From NCBI GenBank assembly GCA_934045905.1, contig OW203762.1:47517411-47581410 (forward strand): DNA of 64,000 nt. The letters are read 5' to 3'. The notes under the pieces were generated by a model. It searched no databases and was not told where the DNA came from. It saw only the letters and a program-made list of their open reading frames with translations. A program made the position numbers and the translations under genes. This document shows, piece after piece, positions 11,124 through 21,264 of this stretch (the stretch's first letter is position 1; the number at the start of each line of letters is the position of its first letter). The DNA is from Leuctra nigra (taxonomy: Eukaryota; Arthropoda; Insecta; Plecoptera; Leuctridae).

Positions 11124-11461
11124 GACAGCGAAGCTGCTGTGTTGATCGATAAAGAGGAAGAGCGGAACGCTAAATATTGATAATTTTCCACTTCCGGTTT
11201 AAAATGTTTGTTTTTTCTTGAAGTGGAGTGTCTAGCAATAAATTGTCTTTAATGATGCCAAATTTCAAAACTCTCGATGGACCCGTTTGACTTTTAAAAC
11301 ATTTAAAATTTAAAATTGTAATAACTTCACTTCCGGTCAAAATTTTTCAGATTTTCTTTCAAAGGGCACCGCTATAAATATGACTCTATGTCTCTGCCAA
11401 ATTTCAACTCTCTAGACCAAACAGTGTAACCTGTGGAGATGGGCAAACAAACCGGCCGTGC

Positions 11462-11514
<53 letters not shown>
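11462..11514 (+). repeat. (CTAA)n microsatellite
   Basis: Thirteen uninterrupted CTAA units. Confidence 0.97.
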
Positions 11515-11795
11515 ATGAAAGTCAATCCTTGCATGTTTGAGGCCCAAAACTCACCCCGAAGGGATGATCGCAGCACTTTGATATTTGGTTAGGTGTTGTC
11601 AGGTGGCTAAATATACCCGATAACCATGGTTTTCAACTTTCATTTCTAAATGCTTGCTTGCGTACTGACACCCCGAAATCGGGCCCGAAGCGCTTGCTGT
11701 ATACAGTCGTGGTGGTAAGCTCGCACGTTGTATTAGAGCGGTGCTTGGCAGCGTCGAGCTAGCGCCCGACTAGATTAGTTGCCAGTTGGTGTTTA

Positions 11796-12659
11796 TTGAG
11801 CGAGCGTAGCGAGCGTAACCACGGTACTCTTATGGCACTTTCTCTGTGTGTTTTTTTTTTGTGGTCACACCCCAAGTCAAACCGCTCGAGCAATCAATCT
11901 GAAATTTTGTACACATACTAACGTACTCTATGCGGTCCCTGGGATCGTTTTTAAACGGGATCCCGTGATTGGTTCAAATTTAAAAAAAATTATCTTTCGA
12001 TTGGTTTGTTTGATCAATTTGAAATTTTGACAAGTCATTACCACTAACATTTTACCCAATCATACAAAGTTTCAGCCAAATCCTCCCATTGGTTAAAATT
12101 TAAAACCATCTTTACTGTGATTTTTGAAATTTAAACTAGAACCGTTTGACCGATCAACTTAAAACTTTGCATGGTCATTGGGACAAATCTGTGTTTAAAT
12201 CCAAAAGATATTGACATTTTACGGACATTTTGCTTGTTGCTATGGATCACGGCAACATTGACGCCTCAGTTCCAATGTTCCAAGGTAGTTAGAACAGAAA
12301 CTTTCAATCGCATAATTATGACACTAATAATCAACAGTTCGATCGATCTGATATTGTGTAAACACACTTATATCATATGAGTGGTCCCAGGTATAGTTTT
12401 TGAACAAGATCCTGTGATTTTTGAAAATTAACAAGGAACCATTCAATCATAAAGTTTCAGGTTCAATCGATCAACTTAAAACTTTACATGCTTATTGGGA
12501 CCAATATTTTTGGAATTTTTGAAGATTTTCATACCAGTCTGTGACGAAATTAAAGAATTATTGGCTTTTAATGACATTTTCAATAGACAGAATTTTTGTT
12601 CGATGTGTTGCGCATATCCGTGCTCGCTCATCAACGCGTTACACAGAGCGTTTTCCTAG
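11796..12659 (+). mobile_element. Helitron-like non-autonomous repeat, copy 3
   Basis: It begins TTGAGCGAGCGTAGCGAGCG, ends GAGCGTTTTCCTAG followed by T, and has the CGCTC...GAGCG hairpin. The mirror copy (about 14400-14420) carries the uninterrupted site: 'agttggtgttta' and 'attgctaagat', split here, are contiguous there. It resembles copy 1 along most of its length. Confidence 0.7.
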
Positions 12660-13262
12660 TATTGCTAAGATCAAATAAAAAATTAACTTCTCTATTTTTT
12701 TTCTTCAAATTTTTCATAATGTTTAGTTTAAAAAGTTAAAAAGATATTTCGGAAATATTGTCTTCAATGTTTGCTTTCAAGTACAACCGACTATTCAAGA
12801 ATATGAATGAACATTTTGAAGCTTGACATTTGTTTTTATTGCTCGATCTGTCCGTTGAGTCCTGCTTTCTAGCCAAGAGGAGTGTCATTACAAGTTCTAA
12901 AACCCGTCGATATAGGAACATTCTCCGCCAAGGACCAAGACATTTCGACGCCATTTTACACATTGTTTCTACATGCACTAAAAGCATGCAGCGTGACTCT
13001 GCACTCGAATTACTTCTCTTCAGAAATATGTTTAAAAGATCCGGAGATAAGTATGCAATTTCCACCCAGCTTAAGTTTTGCTCATGCAGTTGGCGTGCTA
13101 AAACAATACTTATCTAAATAGAACACAATGCAAAACAATTAGACAAACTGAAAAGACTGAAAGATGTTTTATCCACTCATCGCTATCTTCATGTTGATCT
13201 GTTGTGTTGTTTTCGTTGAGATGACCAAGACTGGACTGTGTCGAGAATCCTCTAGCCTCACG

Positions 13263-13270
13263 TTTATATA
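13263..13270 (-). promoter_or_regulatory. TATA box of pseudogene A'
   Basis: TATATAAA on the minus strand, about 70 bases upstream of the A' start codon. The surrounding bases match gene A's promoter closely (GGGATGGATCG before it, CGTGAGGCTAGAGG after it). Confidence 0.7.
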
Positions 13271-13934
13271 CGATCCATCCCGAAACACACATCGACTTAA
13301 AAATATCAGCTTATGTCTATTAAATCCAAGCCTTTTGTTTACTTATTTTAAATACTAACTAAAAATTAACATTTTATGAATCAAACGCAACTGGTGCATA
13401 TTTATTCCCTAATTTCCTTTGAATTACCTTAGACTCTAAGGAATTACCCTTCATATTTCAACTTTTTGACATAAAAAAGGTAGGTATATTACATTCTTAT
13501 TTTTATGTTAGCAAATTATAGCATAGGTAACAGGTAGATACATATCTTTTTCACTAAGTACCTGCTGCTAAAACTAAGAGCCGGCTGTTCGCGATTTTCT
13601 CGGAATACACAAAATGCAATAGCTGCATTGAAGCTCCTCAAGAGACACGCAAGACAAGGACCAAGATGTTTGTTTACGATCTTCTTGGGTGTTGTTGTGA
13701 CTCCTGTTTTCCCGAACTTGCGCAAGTTGTCTTCCACCTCGTCATCATTCGATCATGCGCAATATCAGATCATCGGGTCAACAATGATCACCTCCCATGC
13801 GCACATCTTGGACCCTGTAGCCAGGGGTCAAACTTTTCGCAGAGCGTGAAGATTGCTTCCACGAAAGGCAAAGGCTTGGATTTAATAGACCTAAGCTGAT
13901 ATTTTTAAGTCGATTTGTTTTTCGGGATGGATCG

Positions 13935-13942
13935 TATATAAA
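13935..13942 (+). promoter_or_regulatory. TATA box of gene A
   Basis: TATATAAA 78 bases upstream of the ATG at 13013+1000 (14013). A CACAGTC/CCAGTC stretch about 30 bases downstream is a plausible initiator. Confidence 0.75.
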
Positions 13943-14012
13943 CGTGAGGCTAGAGGATTCTCGACACAGTCCAGTCTTGGTCATCTCAAAGAAAACAACA
14001 CAACAGATCAAC

Positions 14013-16252
14013 ATGAAGATTGCGGTGAGTGGAAAACATATTTCAGTCTTTTCAGTGTGTCTATATAGACGATTGCATAAAATATCTGAATGGCTCTGGT
14101 TTCTGAAATAATTCATAATATTATGCAGTTTGGTTTCCAGATACCTATTGTAGTGTGTAACTCATTGTTAACACACTACAAGGTACGTGGAAATCAAACA
14201 GCAAGAGAAATTTTCTTAGAAGTCAGAGCCTCTCTGATACTTTATGGAATCGTCTATTGTTTTGTCTTGTGTTCTATTTGTGTACACTTGAAAGTAAACA
14301 TTGGTGAAAATATTTCTTAAATATTGTTATAGCTTTGGAACCATTAAAATTATGAAAAATTTTAAAAAATAATTAGCATAATATCTAATTTTGTGTTCTA
14401 TCTTAGCAATAAACACCAACTAATAAATACATCAAACTCAAACTCAAACTCGTGCTCAAACTCGTGTCAAAACTGAAATGTCCCTACTTTTCAACTTTGA
14501 CAATAAGTAGGGTACAAATTATGTCTGTTGGTGTTTAATGAGTTCTCAGGTCGGCTTATAAATTAGCCAAGGTAGTAATTATTTTTATATGTTCCTAATT
14601 TGAATGGTTCAAAGATATTTAGAACATTTAATATCCAATATTATATACCTTCAAGTGCATATGAAAAATAAATAACCAGCGGTAATAATAAGTTAGTCAC
14701 TCGGCGTTTTCGGTGAGATTTAACAATGACTTTTCCCGCGCTGTGGCAATCATACACCTGAATCCAAAGCAAGAACATATTCTGTAGAATAACTTGAGTA
14801 GATCGATGTTATAGGACCTTTTCACCGGAGTACGACAATGTATAGGGGTGACTAAAGAGAAAGTTAGTATCAACACAGAAAGCTTATCTTAGCTTTAGTG
14901 TCATTTCAGTTCAGAAGTTTCTGTTCTGAGAGAAATTAGTCAGCAGCAGCTCTTGAAGCAGCATATTTGAAGGTATCTTGTTGATTTTGTATCCAAGGAC
15001 TCCCTTGAATGTTTATGTATCTGGAAAGCTCTTTGAAACCTAGCTTTAGTTTTGTTTGTGATTCAAGATCTCTTTGTGTTTGGACTCACTTGAGTGTCTG
15101 CAAGAGTTTTTCTTAAATAACCATGATCACCGATCGAGAACGTCTTCACCCTAATCACACAGTATTAAATGTAATGCGCTTTAAAAAGGCTGTCAGTAAA
15201 GGAAAATTGATTCATTACGTAATGATCACAATAGAGTATTTCTACACACTCTGGACAGTTTTAAAATGATCTAGATTGCTCTGGTTTCGTCCGCCTTGTC
15301 ATTCAGACGGCTTTGGTCAAACGTCAAAGCTTTCTGGATGATTGGACTGGCATTCAGAATGTATAGGAATCCTGCTCGTGATGTCATCTCTCCAAGGTCT
15401 CTAGAAATGTTGCAGTGAGCCATCTAGCGTTAAAAAGTAACAACACTGCCGTGGTATATCTCAAACAATTGGTTGACATTTCAAATTTATTCTGGCCAAT
15501 GAAAGAAAATTAGAACAGCTCCAGAGCCTTCTTGACAGTCAGTTAGTCACTGACCAAGGTCCACATATTCAAAGCGTCTACCACTGAAGCGGCCATATTT
15601 AATCATGTTGGCATGACAACAAGGTAAACAATTTCTCACGCAGGATGCCTATTGTAAGGGAGGAGTTGTGTTTTGACAGAGAATCCCTGTGTTTCAGATT
15701 TGTCTCGCTCTGCTGATGGCAGCGATGGTCAGTGCCAGCACGCCGACTCAAAACGTCGGCGGCGGCGCTTATGGTCAACAGGGACGCGGCGTCGGAGGCC
15801 AACACGGCGTCGGGGTCGCCCATGGCCAGCAGGGACACGGCGTCGGTGTGGGCGGTGCTCATGGCCAAGTGGGACACGGTGTCGGCGGTGCCCACAAACC
15901 GGCCGGCGGTGCCTATGGTCAGCAGGGACACGGCGTCGGTGTGGGCGGTGCTCATGGACAAGCGGGACACGGTGTCGGCGGCCACGGAGTTGGCGGCGCC
16001 CAAAGGCCGGTCGGCGGTGCCTATGGAGGCGGTGCGCATGGTCAACAAGTGGGACACGGAGCTGGTGGAGCGCATGGAGCCAGTCATGGAGCTGGAGGAG
16101 CGTATGGTCAGCAGGGACATGGAGCTAGTCATGGAGCCGGTGGAGCGCATGGAGTCGGCGCCGGACATGGAGTCGGAGGAGCGCATGGAGTCGGCGCCGG
16201 ACATGGAACACAAGGAGGTTACGGTCAGGGAGGTCATGGAGTCCATGGTTAA
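14013..16252 (+). CDS. Gene A: secreted Gly/His-rich repeat protein
   Basis: Two exons: 14013-14024 (ATG AAG ATT GCG, then donor GTGAGT) and 15698-16252 (after TTTCAG), phase-0 intron of 1673 bp, 188 residues. The joined N-terminus MKIAICLALLMAAMVSA is a typical signal peptide, with cleavage expected near residue 17 or 18. The mature part is a repeat of units like GHGVGGAHG and AHGQQGHGVG, rich in Gly, His, Val, Ala and Gln, with no Cys, no transmembrane segment and no recognised domain. Polyadenylation signals AATAAA follow at 16384 and near 16427. The regular His spacing suggests metal or pH-dependent interactions (inference). It is probably a structural matrix protein of cuticle, eggshell or a glandular secretion. 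Codons are GC-rich against an AT-rich background, as in the other cluster genes. It has an inverted dead copy at 4793-13192. Confidence 0.85.
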
Positions 16253-16500
16253 ATCCACGGGGGAGAAGAAGAAGAAGAAGAATTATCATTCAACTGCCGA
16301 CGTCCACATCAGCATTCAGTTTCCCACCAATAACGCCGACCATACATGTGTATATGTGTAATTTCAATAGGAGATCATTTTGTAATAAAAACATGCAATT
16401 ACTGACAAACGACTGGTTTGATGATGCAATAAAGACTTGACACCATCAATCTTCATGAACATTATTTTCCACTTTCCTGTCATGATCGCACAATAACAGT

Positions 16501-17512
16501 AGGTATTATTATCAGCTAGCTGTGTGCAGGGAATCTGATTGGGCTATAGATTGTTGAATTATCTCATCCAACTTTTCCTGTCGATGTATTTCCCACGGCT
16601 TCAAATAGCAGCTCGACATTATCATTACGAAACACAAATGTTTTATACTGTAGCAAACGCTATGTGTAACGCGTATATGCGACCACTGGTATGAGCAACT
16701 CTCAAACCGAAACTTCCTAATACACAGAAAACATATTGATCAAGTGTTCATGTTGAAATTATCTTGTTGACACCATCTTGTTGTCATCATTCAGAATAGC
16801 TGTACTTCTGTGCTTATTTGGCGTTTGATATTTTCAGTGGTTACCTGTGCCATTGTAGGATCGGGTATGAACAGAAATATCTCACTCGGTTAAATCATTC
16901 AAACAGTTCAATTTTTTGCATTGATAATATAAAACAAAAGAAGCTCGTGCATGCTCTGAATAAAAATAGCTGTCTTCCATAGCAATACATCCTTGTGGGA
17001 ATGCATCCACTTGCTATTGTCTGGAAAGCAGTGCATTTTATCCCCCCCCCTCCTACCTAGCACCATGTCATCAACAATCATAAAGGAAAAGTTTCCTATA
17101 TTGAAAATCCTTATCTTTTTCTATTTCTGAACGGTTGTGGCAATTACTACGAGTCAAGTTAGAATGAATTTGAGTGTGTGCTACATTTCAGATTGATTTG
17201 GGTGATCTGGACGATGACGAGTAAAATTAAACAGAAAAACTCTGACAAATTACCATATTGACTCTAGCCAAGTCCCACTGAACAACAATCTGAAATTAGA
17301 ATTATGGATATTGATATATTATTATTTCGATTCAATTTACAGAAACAATTTGCATTTTATAATTTGCATGCCAATTAGTATACTACTACTTTATACAGTC
17401 ACCAATGTGCGCGCCTAAACAAAGGTTAGGTATGTATTGGTGGTTTGTGATAACCCTTGCACATATATTTCACACATACCTATGATTTGACGAATGTTCT
17501 CGTAATCGCGAG
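16501..17512. other. No full gene; one acidic exon-like stub
   Basis: At 17192-17224 an acceptor (ctacatttcag) is followed by a frame reading IDLGDLDDDE then stop. It looks like a terminal exon, but no upstream exon could be assigned. The rest shows only AT-rich sequence and a C9 run near 17042. Confidence 0.3.
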
Positions 17513-17513
17513 T

Positions 17514-17520
17514 TATAAAA
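17514..17520 (+). promoter_or_regulatory. Upstream TATA box, possible second promoter of gene B
   Basis: TATAAAA, followed about 60 bases later by an ATG (17579) that opens a 15-codon frame MSRMSLSIEMIITCI. Its stop codon overlaps the second TATA box. This may be a decayed exon 1 or an upstream promoter giving a leader with a short ORF. Confidence 0.4.
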
Positions 17521-17619
17521 GTCTTCCATGCATCACTGCATCATGTCATTGCATTAGTCGTGTGAACTAACATCAACAATGTCGAGGATGTCGCTGTCCA
17601 TCGAGATGATCATCACCTG

Positions 17620-17627
17620 TATATAAA
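17620..17627 (+). promoter_or_regulatory. TATA box of gene B
   Basis: TATATAAA 72 bases upstream of the gene B ATG. The spacing matches gene A (78 bases), with a 'catcactctg' initiator candidate about 30 bases downstream. Confidence 0.7.
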
Positions 17628-17691
17628 GCTCACTCTCACATCACTCTGATTGTCTTATCAAAGTCTACTTTGCAACGTAACTTCAATCAGC

Positions 17692-19187
17692 ATGGATGCC
17701 AAAACCTTGGTAAGTTGGAGTGATTTTCTTTTCTTTAACTTTTGCGCAGAAAAGCAGCATCGATAGCATTGGCTGGGCTCTGGTGTTACCACAAAAATTA
17801 TTTATTGAAGGGAGTTCATAAAAAGGTAGGTACCTAATCGATATGCCAATTAAAACGAAATGTGAACTGATTCAAAAACTTTCATAAATATTTTCTACAA
17901 ATTATTCAAAATATTACAAGATTTAAATTATGTAATTCTGTAGATCAGAAATAAAAATGAGTTTCTGTTTCGAATGCACATTTCAATGCAGGCGTCTCGG
18001 GTTCGCCCCTTGCTCGCATATACTGATCGTGGTATGCCGTGATCTCCTCGAACAATGAATCAAAGCGTCCTCTTCCCTCTACCCCCCCCCCCCCCCGTCC
18101 CTGTCAATTGCTATCGTCCTGAATCTTCAGTTAGACAAGCATGCGCGATAACTGATAAGTCATTGTTAACAGACAACGACCGCCTCCTTCCCTTCATCTC
18201 CCAAATATCTTCATAATCATCACAGATGCGCTCGAGCTGTAATATAAAGAGCATGAAAAAGCATTTTGGTAGTCAATTACTAAGCGACAAAAGTCACGTA
18301 AAAGGCTAATATTGAAGTCAGCCAATCACAATCAGAACTGTAATGCAAAGTCGTTTGTGCGGAATGCAGCATCTGGAGCGGAAGAACAAGTAGCTGAACG
18401 TATAAAACTTGATAAAACTTTAGTCAGAAACTTTCTCGTAAGTTTGGATGCATGCATCAGTTCGCTTTCCGTCTCTAAACCGAGCAAATTGAAGTGCAAG
18501 ACGAGAGTTGATCGAAACCGCGACGCGTCGCCTACTTTGACGTGGTCTGTCACCTCAGCTCTTCTTCTGCCAATGATTGAGATATGATTATGACGGGAAG
18601 ATAGTGTGTTACAAAGTACTTTAATATATCTCTATGGTGTGTTAGAACGACAGTGGTTTGAGTGACTATTATATTTAGTTAGGAACAATCACAGTATTTT
18701 GGGCACCCGTTTTAAATCTTATTCACACTTTAAAAACTTTAAATTGAATTTAAATTCTAAATACAATTCTTAAATAAAATTCATACATTCTAAAACTCTG
18801 AATTGATGCTCTAATCCATGCTCTAACTGCTCTGCTCAACATGTAGTAATGTCCTGTATGATAAGACAGGTGATCCCATTCCCCCGTGTTCTTGTCAACG
18901 AGAGTAAATTACCTAAGTTCATTTATTGGTTCTTGTAGGTTATGACGTTTCTCCTCGTCAACTGTGTCTGCACTATGTGCTCCGCGGCTCCGCAGTTCGG
19001 AGCCATGATGTCCATTGGCGGCGGAGCAGGCGGAGGCGGAGGCAGGGGGCCCGGGGATTCCAGCGAGGAGGACAGTGGGCCCGGGGCAGGGGCAGGGGCC
19101 CTCGCCATGTTCAGCTTTGGCATCGGCGACGGGGCGGGAGGTGGGGGTCGCGGAGGATTCGGGGGCGCCTCCAAATCCAAGCAATGA
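17692..19187 (+). CDS. Gene B: small secreted Gly-rich protein
   Basis: Exon 1 is 17692-17709 (MDAKTL, donor GTAAGT); exon 2 is 18939-19187 (after TTCTTGTAG); phase-0 intron 1229 bp; 88 residues. The signal peptide continues VMTFLLVNCVCTMCSA and cleavage is expected before APQFGAMM. The mature part is about 65 residues: a Gly-rich stretch, a short acidic patch DSSEEDSGPG that could be phosphorylated (inference), then GAGAGALAMFSFGIG and a final Gly/Arg stretch ending SKSKQ. It has no Cys after the signal and no known domain. Possible polyA signals lie at about 19216 and 19283. Alternative start at ATG 18942 would give MTFLLVN... without splicing, but the TATA box, the micro-exon and agreement with the neighbours favour the two-exon model. 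Confidence 0.78.
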
Positions 19188-20132
19188 AGAACTGATTGAT
19201 TGAGAGAAACATTTTAATAAATATCTCCATCGTGTACATATTTCTGAGATTTAATAGTCCTTGACTCCTGTATTATTATGCGCAATAAACTTTATAAGAA
19301 TCACTCTTGGTAATAATATTTCTCAGAACCTCCCTGTTGATGAGACCCAAGCTAAGGTGTTTAAAGAGGAAAGTGCTGTCATCAACAATGATAATGACAC
19401 TAAATGAGTCTCGCTTGGGGTGTATACATGAAGATTTATCCTCTTTTATTTGTCCAGAAGCATTGCGTTACCTTAGCGTTACCCAGGGCAGTCTAGCCAG
19501 GAGCAAGGATCGAGTTCGCACCTCGTGCACTGTAGATGAGATGTAACCCCTGGACGCCTCTCAAAACAGTTATCACGTCATAAACTGATGATTTGATGAA
19601 AAGTAATAATATTAGCATGGCGCGAGGTGGAACAACATCCTTATGACGTCATTACTTGGAGATATGACGTGAAAATAATATGTTATTCTTCCCTGTTCCA
19701 GCAATGCAATTATTTATGTACTATTCGCTATTATTTTTTTCTGGAACAATTAAACGTTTTGTTAACAAGTTCCCCAATAAATCTATATAGTACTACAGCT
19801 ACCTAAGAAACGCTCAGAGAACGCGTTGATAAGAGAAAATGTATCGAAATTAGCTGTAAAATATGCCTACAGTCTCATAGAACTTATGTAGACCTTTTTC
19901 TGATCAAAAGTAATCTCGAATTATACTTCGATCTTTCTCTGCACAGTTCGTAAACAAACCTTCTACGTAATGTTGATCAATTTTTAAACTGTAAATAAAT
20001 CGATCTAACTAGAAATTATTAGGGACAACAACACTAAAGAATATGAATGACAAATGACAAGTAAAAATATTTTCATCTGCTACTTCGTTTGACATGTAAT
20101 GCAAAAAAAGAACTAGCAAAATAGCAGAGATT
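19188..20132. other. No gene; degenerate foldback
   Basis: 19555-19680 carries CCTGG, 'gttatcacgtcataa' and a partly complementary 'ttatgacgtcattac', resembling foldback family c at 6076. Otherwise nothing supported. Confidence 0.4.
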
Positions 20133-20404
20133 ATGCTCCACATTATTCTCTTATAAGCTCCACATTATTCTCTTATATGCTCCACATTATTCTCTTATAT
20201 GCTCCACATTATTCTCTTATATGCTCCACATTATTCTCTTATATGCTCCACATTATTCTCTTATATGCTCCACATTATTCTCTTATATGCTCCACATTAT
20301 TCTCTTATATGCTCCACATTATTCTCTTATATGCTCCACATTATTCTCTTATATGCTCCACATTATTCTCTTATATGCTCCACATTATCCTCTTATATGC
20401 TACA
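20133..20404 (+). repeat. 22-bp minisatellite, about 12 units
   Basis: The unit is ATGCTCCACATTATTCTCTT plus AT, repeated about 12 times with only a few substitutions at the edges. Because 22 is not a multiple of 3, three overlapping ORFs read the same MLHIILLYAPHYS-type peptide. These are artefacts of the repeat. Confidence 0.95.
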
Positions 20405-21186
20405 CAAATAAGTTTCCAAACAAGAGATACCTACAGTCTACTTAGTCTATATGGTCATAGACATTACCAGCCGTGAAATTACAACTTGTTTTACGGCATG
20501 TAAAGTTCTTCTGTGTCAAACGTATACTAAGAATACAAATCAGTTTCTGAATTGGCCAATGAGGAAGCAGGAAGTGATCACGTGGCGAGAGAGATGATTA
20601 GCGGTGAGGAGATGATTACTCGAACCTTCAAGCAATGACGAGATATTCAAGTTCATTACTTCAACGACGTCACAAACATTATGCATTTACCCTACGTCGA
20701 GAATAATGCAGGGATTGCTTTCATTCTTCATGACAGTGGCTCAGTGACACGCCCACTGGACTGTCATTCAGGAGACTCTGTTAGTTCATGAGCATCATGA
20801 AGGATATAGCGCTATGGATTTCCACATCCTTGATCATCGGAAACATAACTTTAGTAGAAGCTCAGCCAACATAATCAGTGAATCATTGTATCTGGAAGTG
20901 AAACCACAAGACATTTCCTATGATAACTTAATATTATTTAACAATACAAATTAATGATTGCAAACTAATGTAATTTACACTTAAATCAGTGTCTTTAAGA
21001 AACTACAGTTCAGTAAATCCTGGAAAAACACCACAAAGTTACAAAATCGAGAACACAAGTGCAAATGTAATGATGCAATTATAATGAAATTATTCAAACC
21101 ATTACATATCTTCACGATTTGATCGATCTGTATAATTATTTAATGTTCTGAGTGAATTTGCTCAAGGTTTCAAAGCAATAGATGAG
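20405..21186. other. No full gene; lone signal-peptide-like ORF
   Basis: 20797-20874 encodes 25 residues, MKDIALWISTSLIIGNITLV followed by EAQPT and a stop. It is a plausible signal peptide with almost no mature part. No TATA box or donor fits, so it may be a relic first exon. It is not called as a gene. Confidence 0.3.
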
Positions 21187-21194
21187 TATATAAA
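21187..21194 (+). promoter_or_regulatory. TATA box of gene C
   Basis: TATATAAA 78 bases upstream of the ATG at 21265, the same spacing as in gene A. Confidence 0.7.
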
Positions 21195-21264
21195 GCAACG
21201 TAACAATGCGAAGTGTTATTGTGTCGACCATTTCAATCGTCAGCATCCGAAGAACAACACAGCA

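Larger units (their letters stand above)
4793..13192 (-). pseudogene. Inverted pseudogene copy (A') of gene A; exon 2 lost
   Basis: This is a mirror copy of gene A (13858-16500). Matching pieces, left to right: 4793-4958 mirrors the 3' UTR at about 16322-16499. 4960-5099, 5727-5802, 6773-6867 and 7212-7290 together mirror intron sequence 14690-15075. 11783-11795 and 12660-13345 mirror 13858-14425. The exon 1 equivalent is at 13181-13192 (ATG AAG ATA GCG), but the next bases are ATGAGT where gene A has the donor GTGAGT, so the splice site is lost and reading through stops after 7 residues. At 4958/4960 the match jumps over 1.25 kb of gene A that includes all of exon 2. The intron has been inflated by transposons. 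A matching TATA box remains at 13263-13270. No protein can be made; a non-coding transcript is possible. Confidence 0.8.
13858..16500 (+). repeat. Right (functional) arm of the inverted gene A duplication
   Basis: It matches 4793-13345 in reverse orientation in blocks: promoter/exon 1, two intron blocks, and 3' UTR. The axis lies near 13600. This arm is 2.6 kb against 8.5 kb for the left arm and lacks the left arm's insertions. The inner spacer, 13346-13857, has no supported gene. Confidence 0.8.

Noticed and set aside
12736..13065. 109-residue minus-strand ORF in the left arm of the gene A duplication
   Set aside because: It lies in the pseudogene intron, is absent from the mirror copy and has no recognisable features.
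15599..16258. 219-residue minus-strand ORF and further plus-strand ORFs overlapping gene A exon 2
   Set aside because: They are by-products of the GC-rich GGN-GCN-CAT repeat, which avoids stops in several frames. Only the plus frame joins a signal peptide.
20177..20476. Repeat protein MLHIILLYAPHYS in three overlapping frames
   Set aside because: Translation of a 22-bp minisatellite; every frame gives the same peptide.
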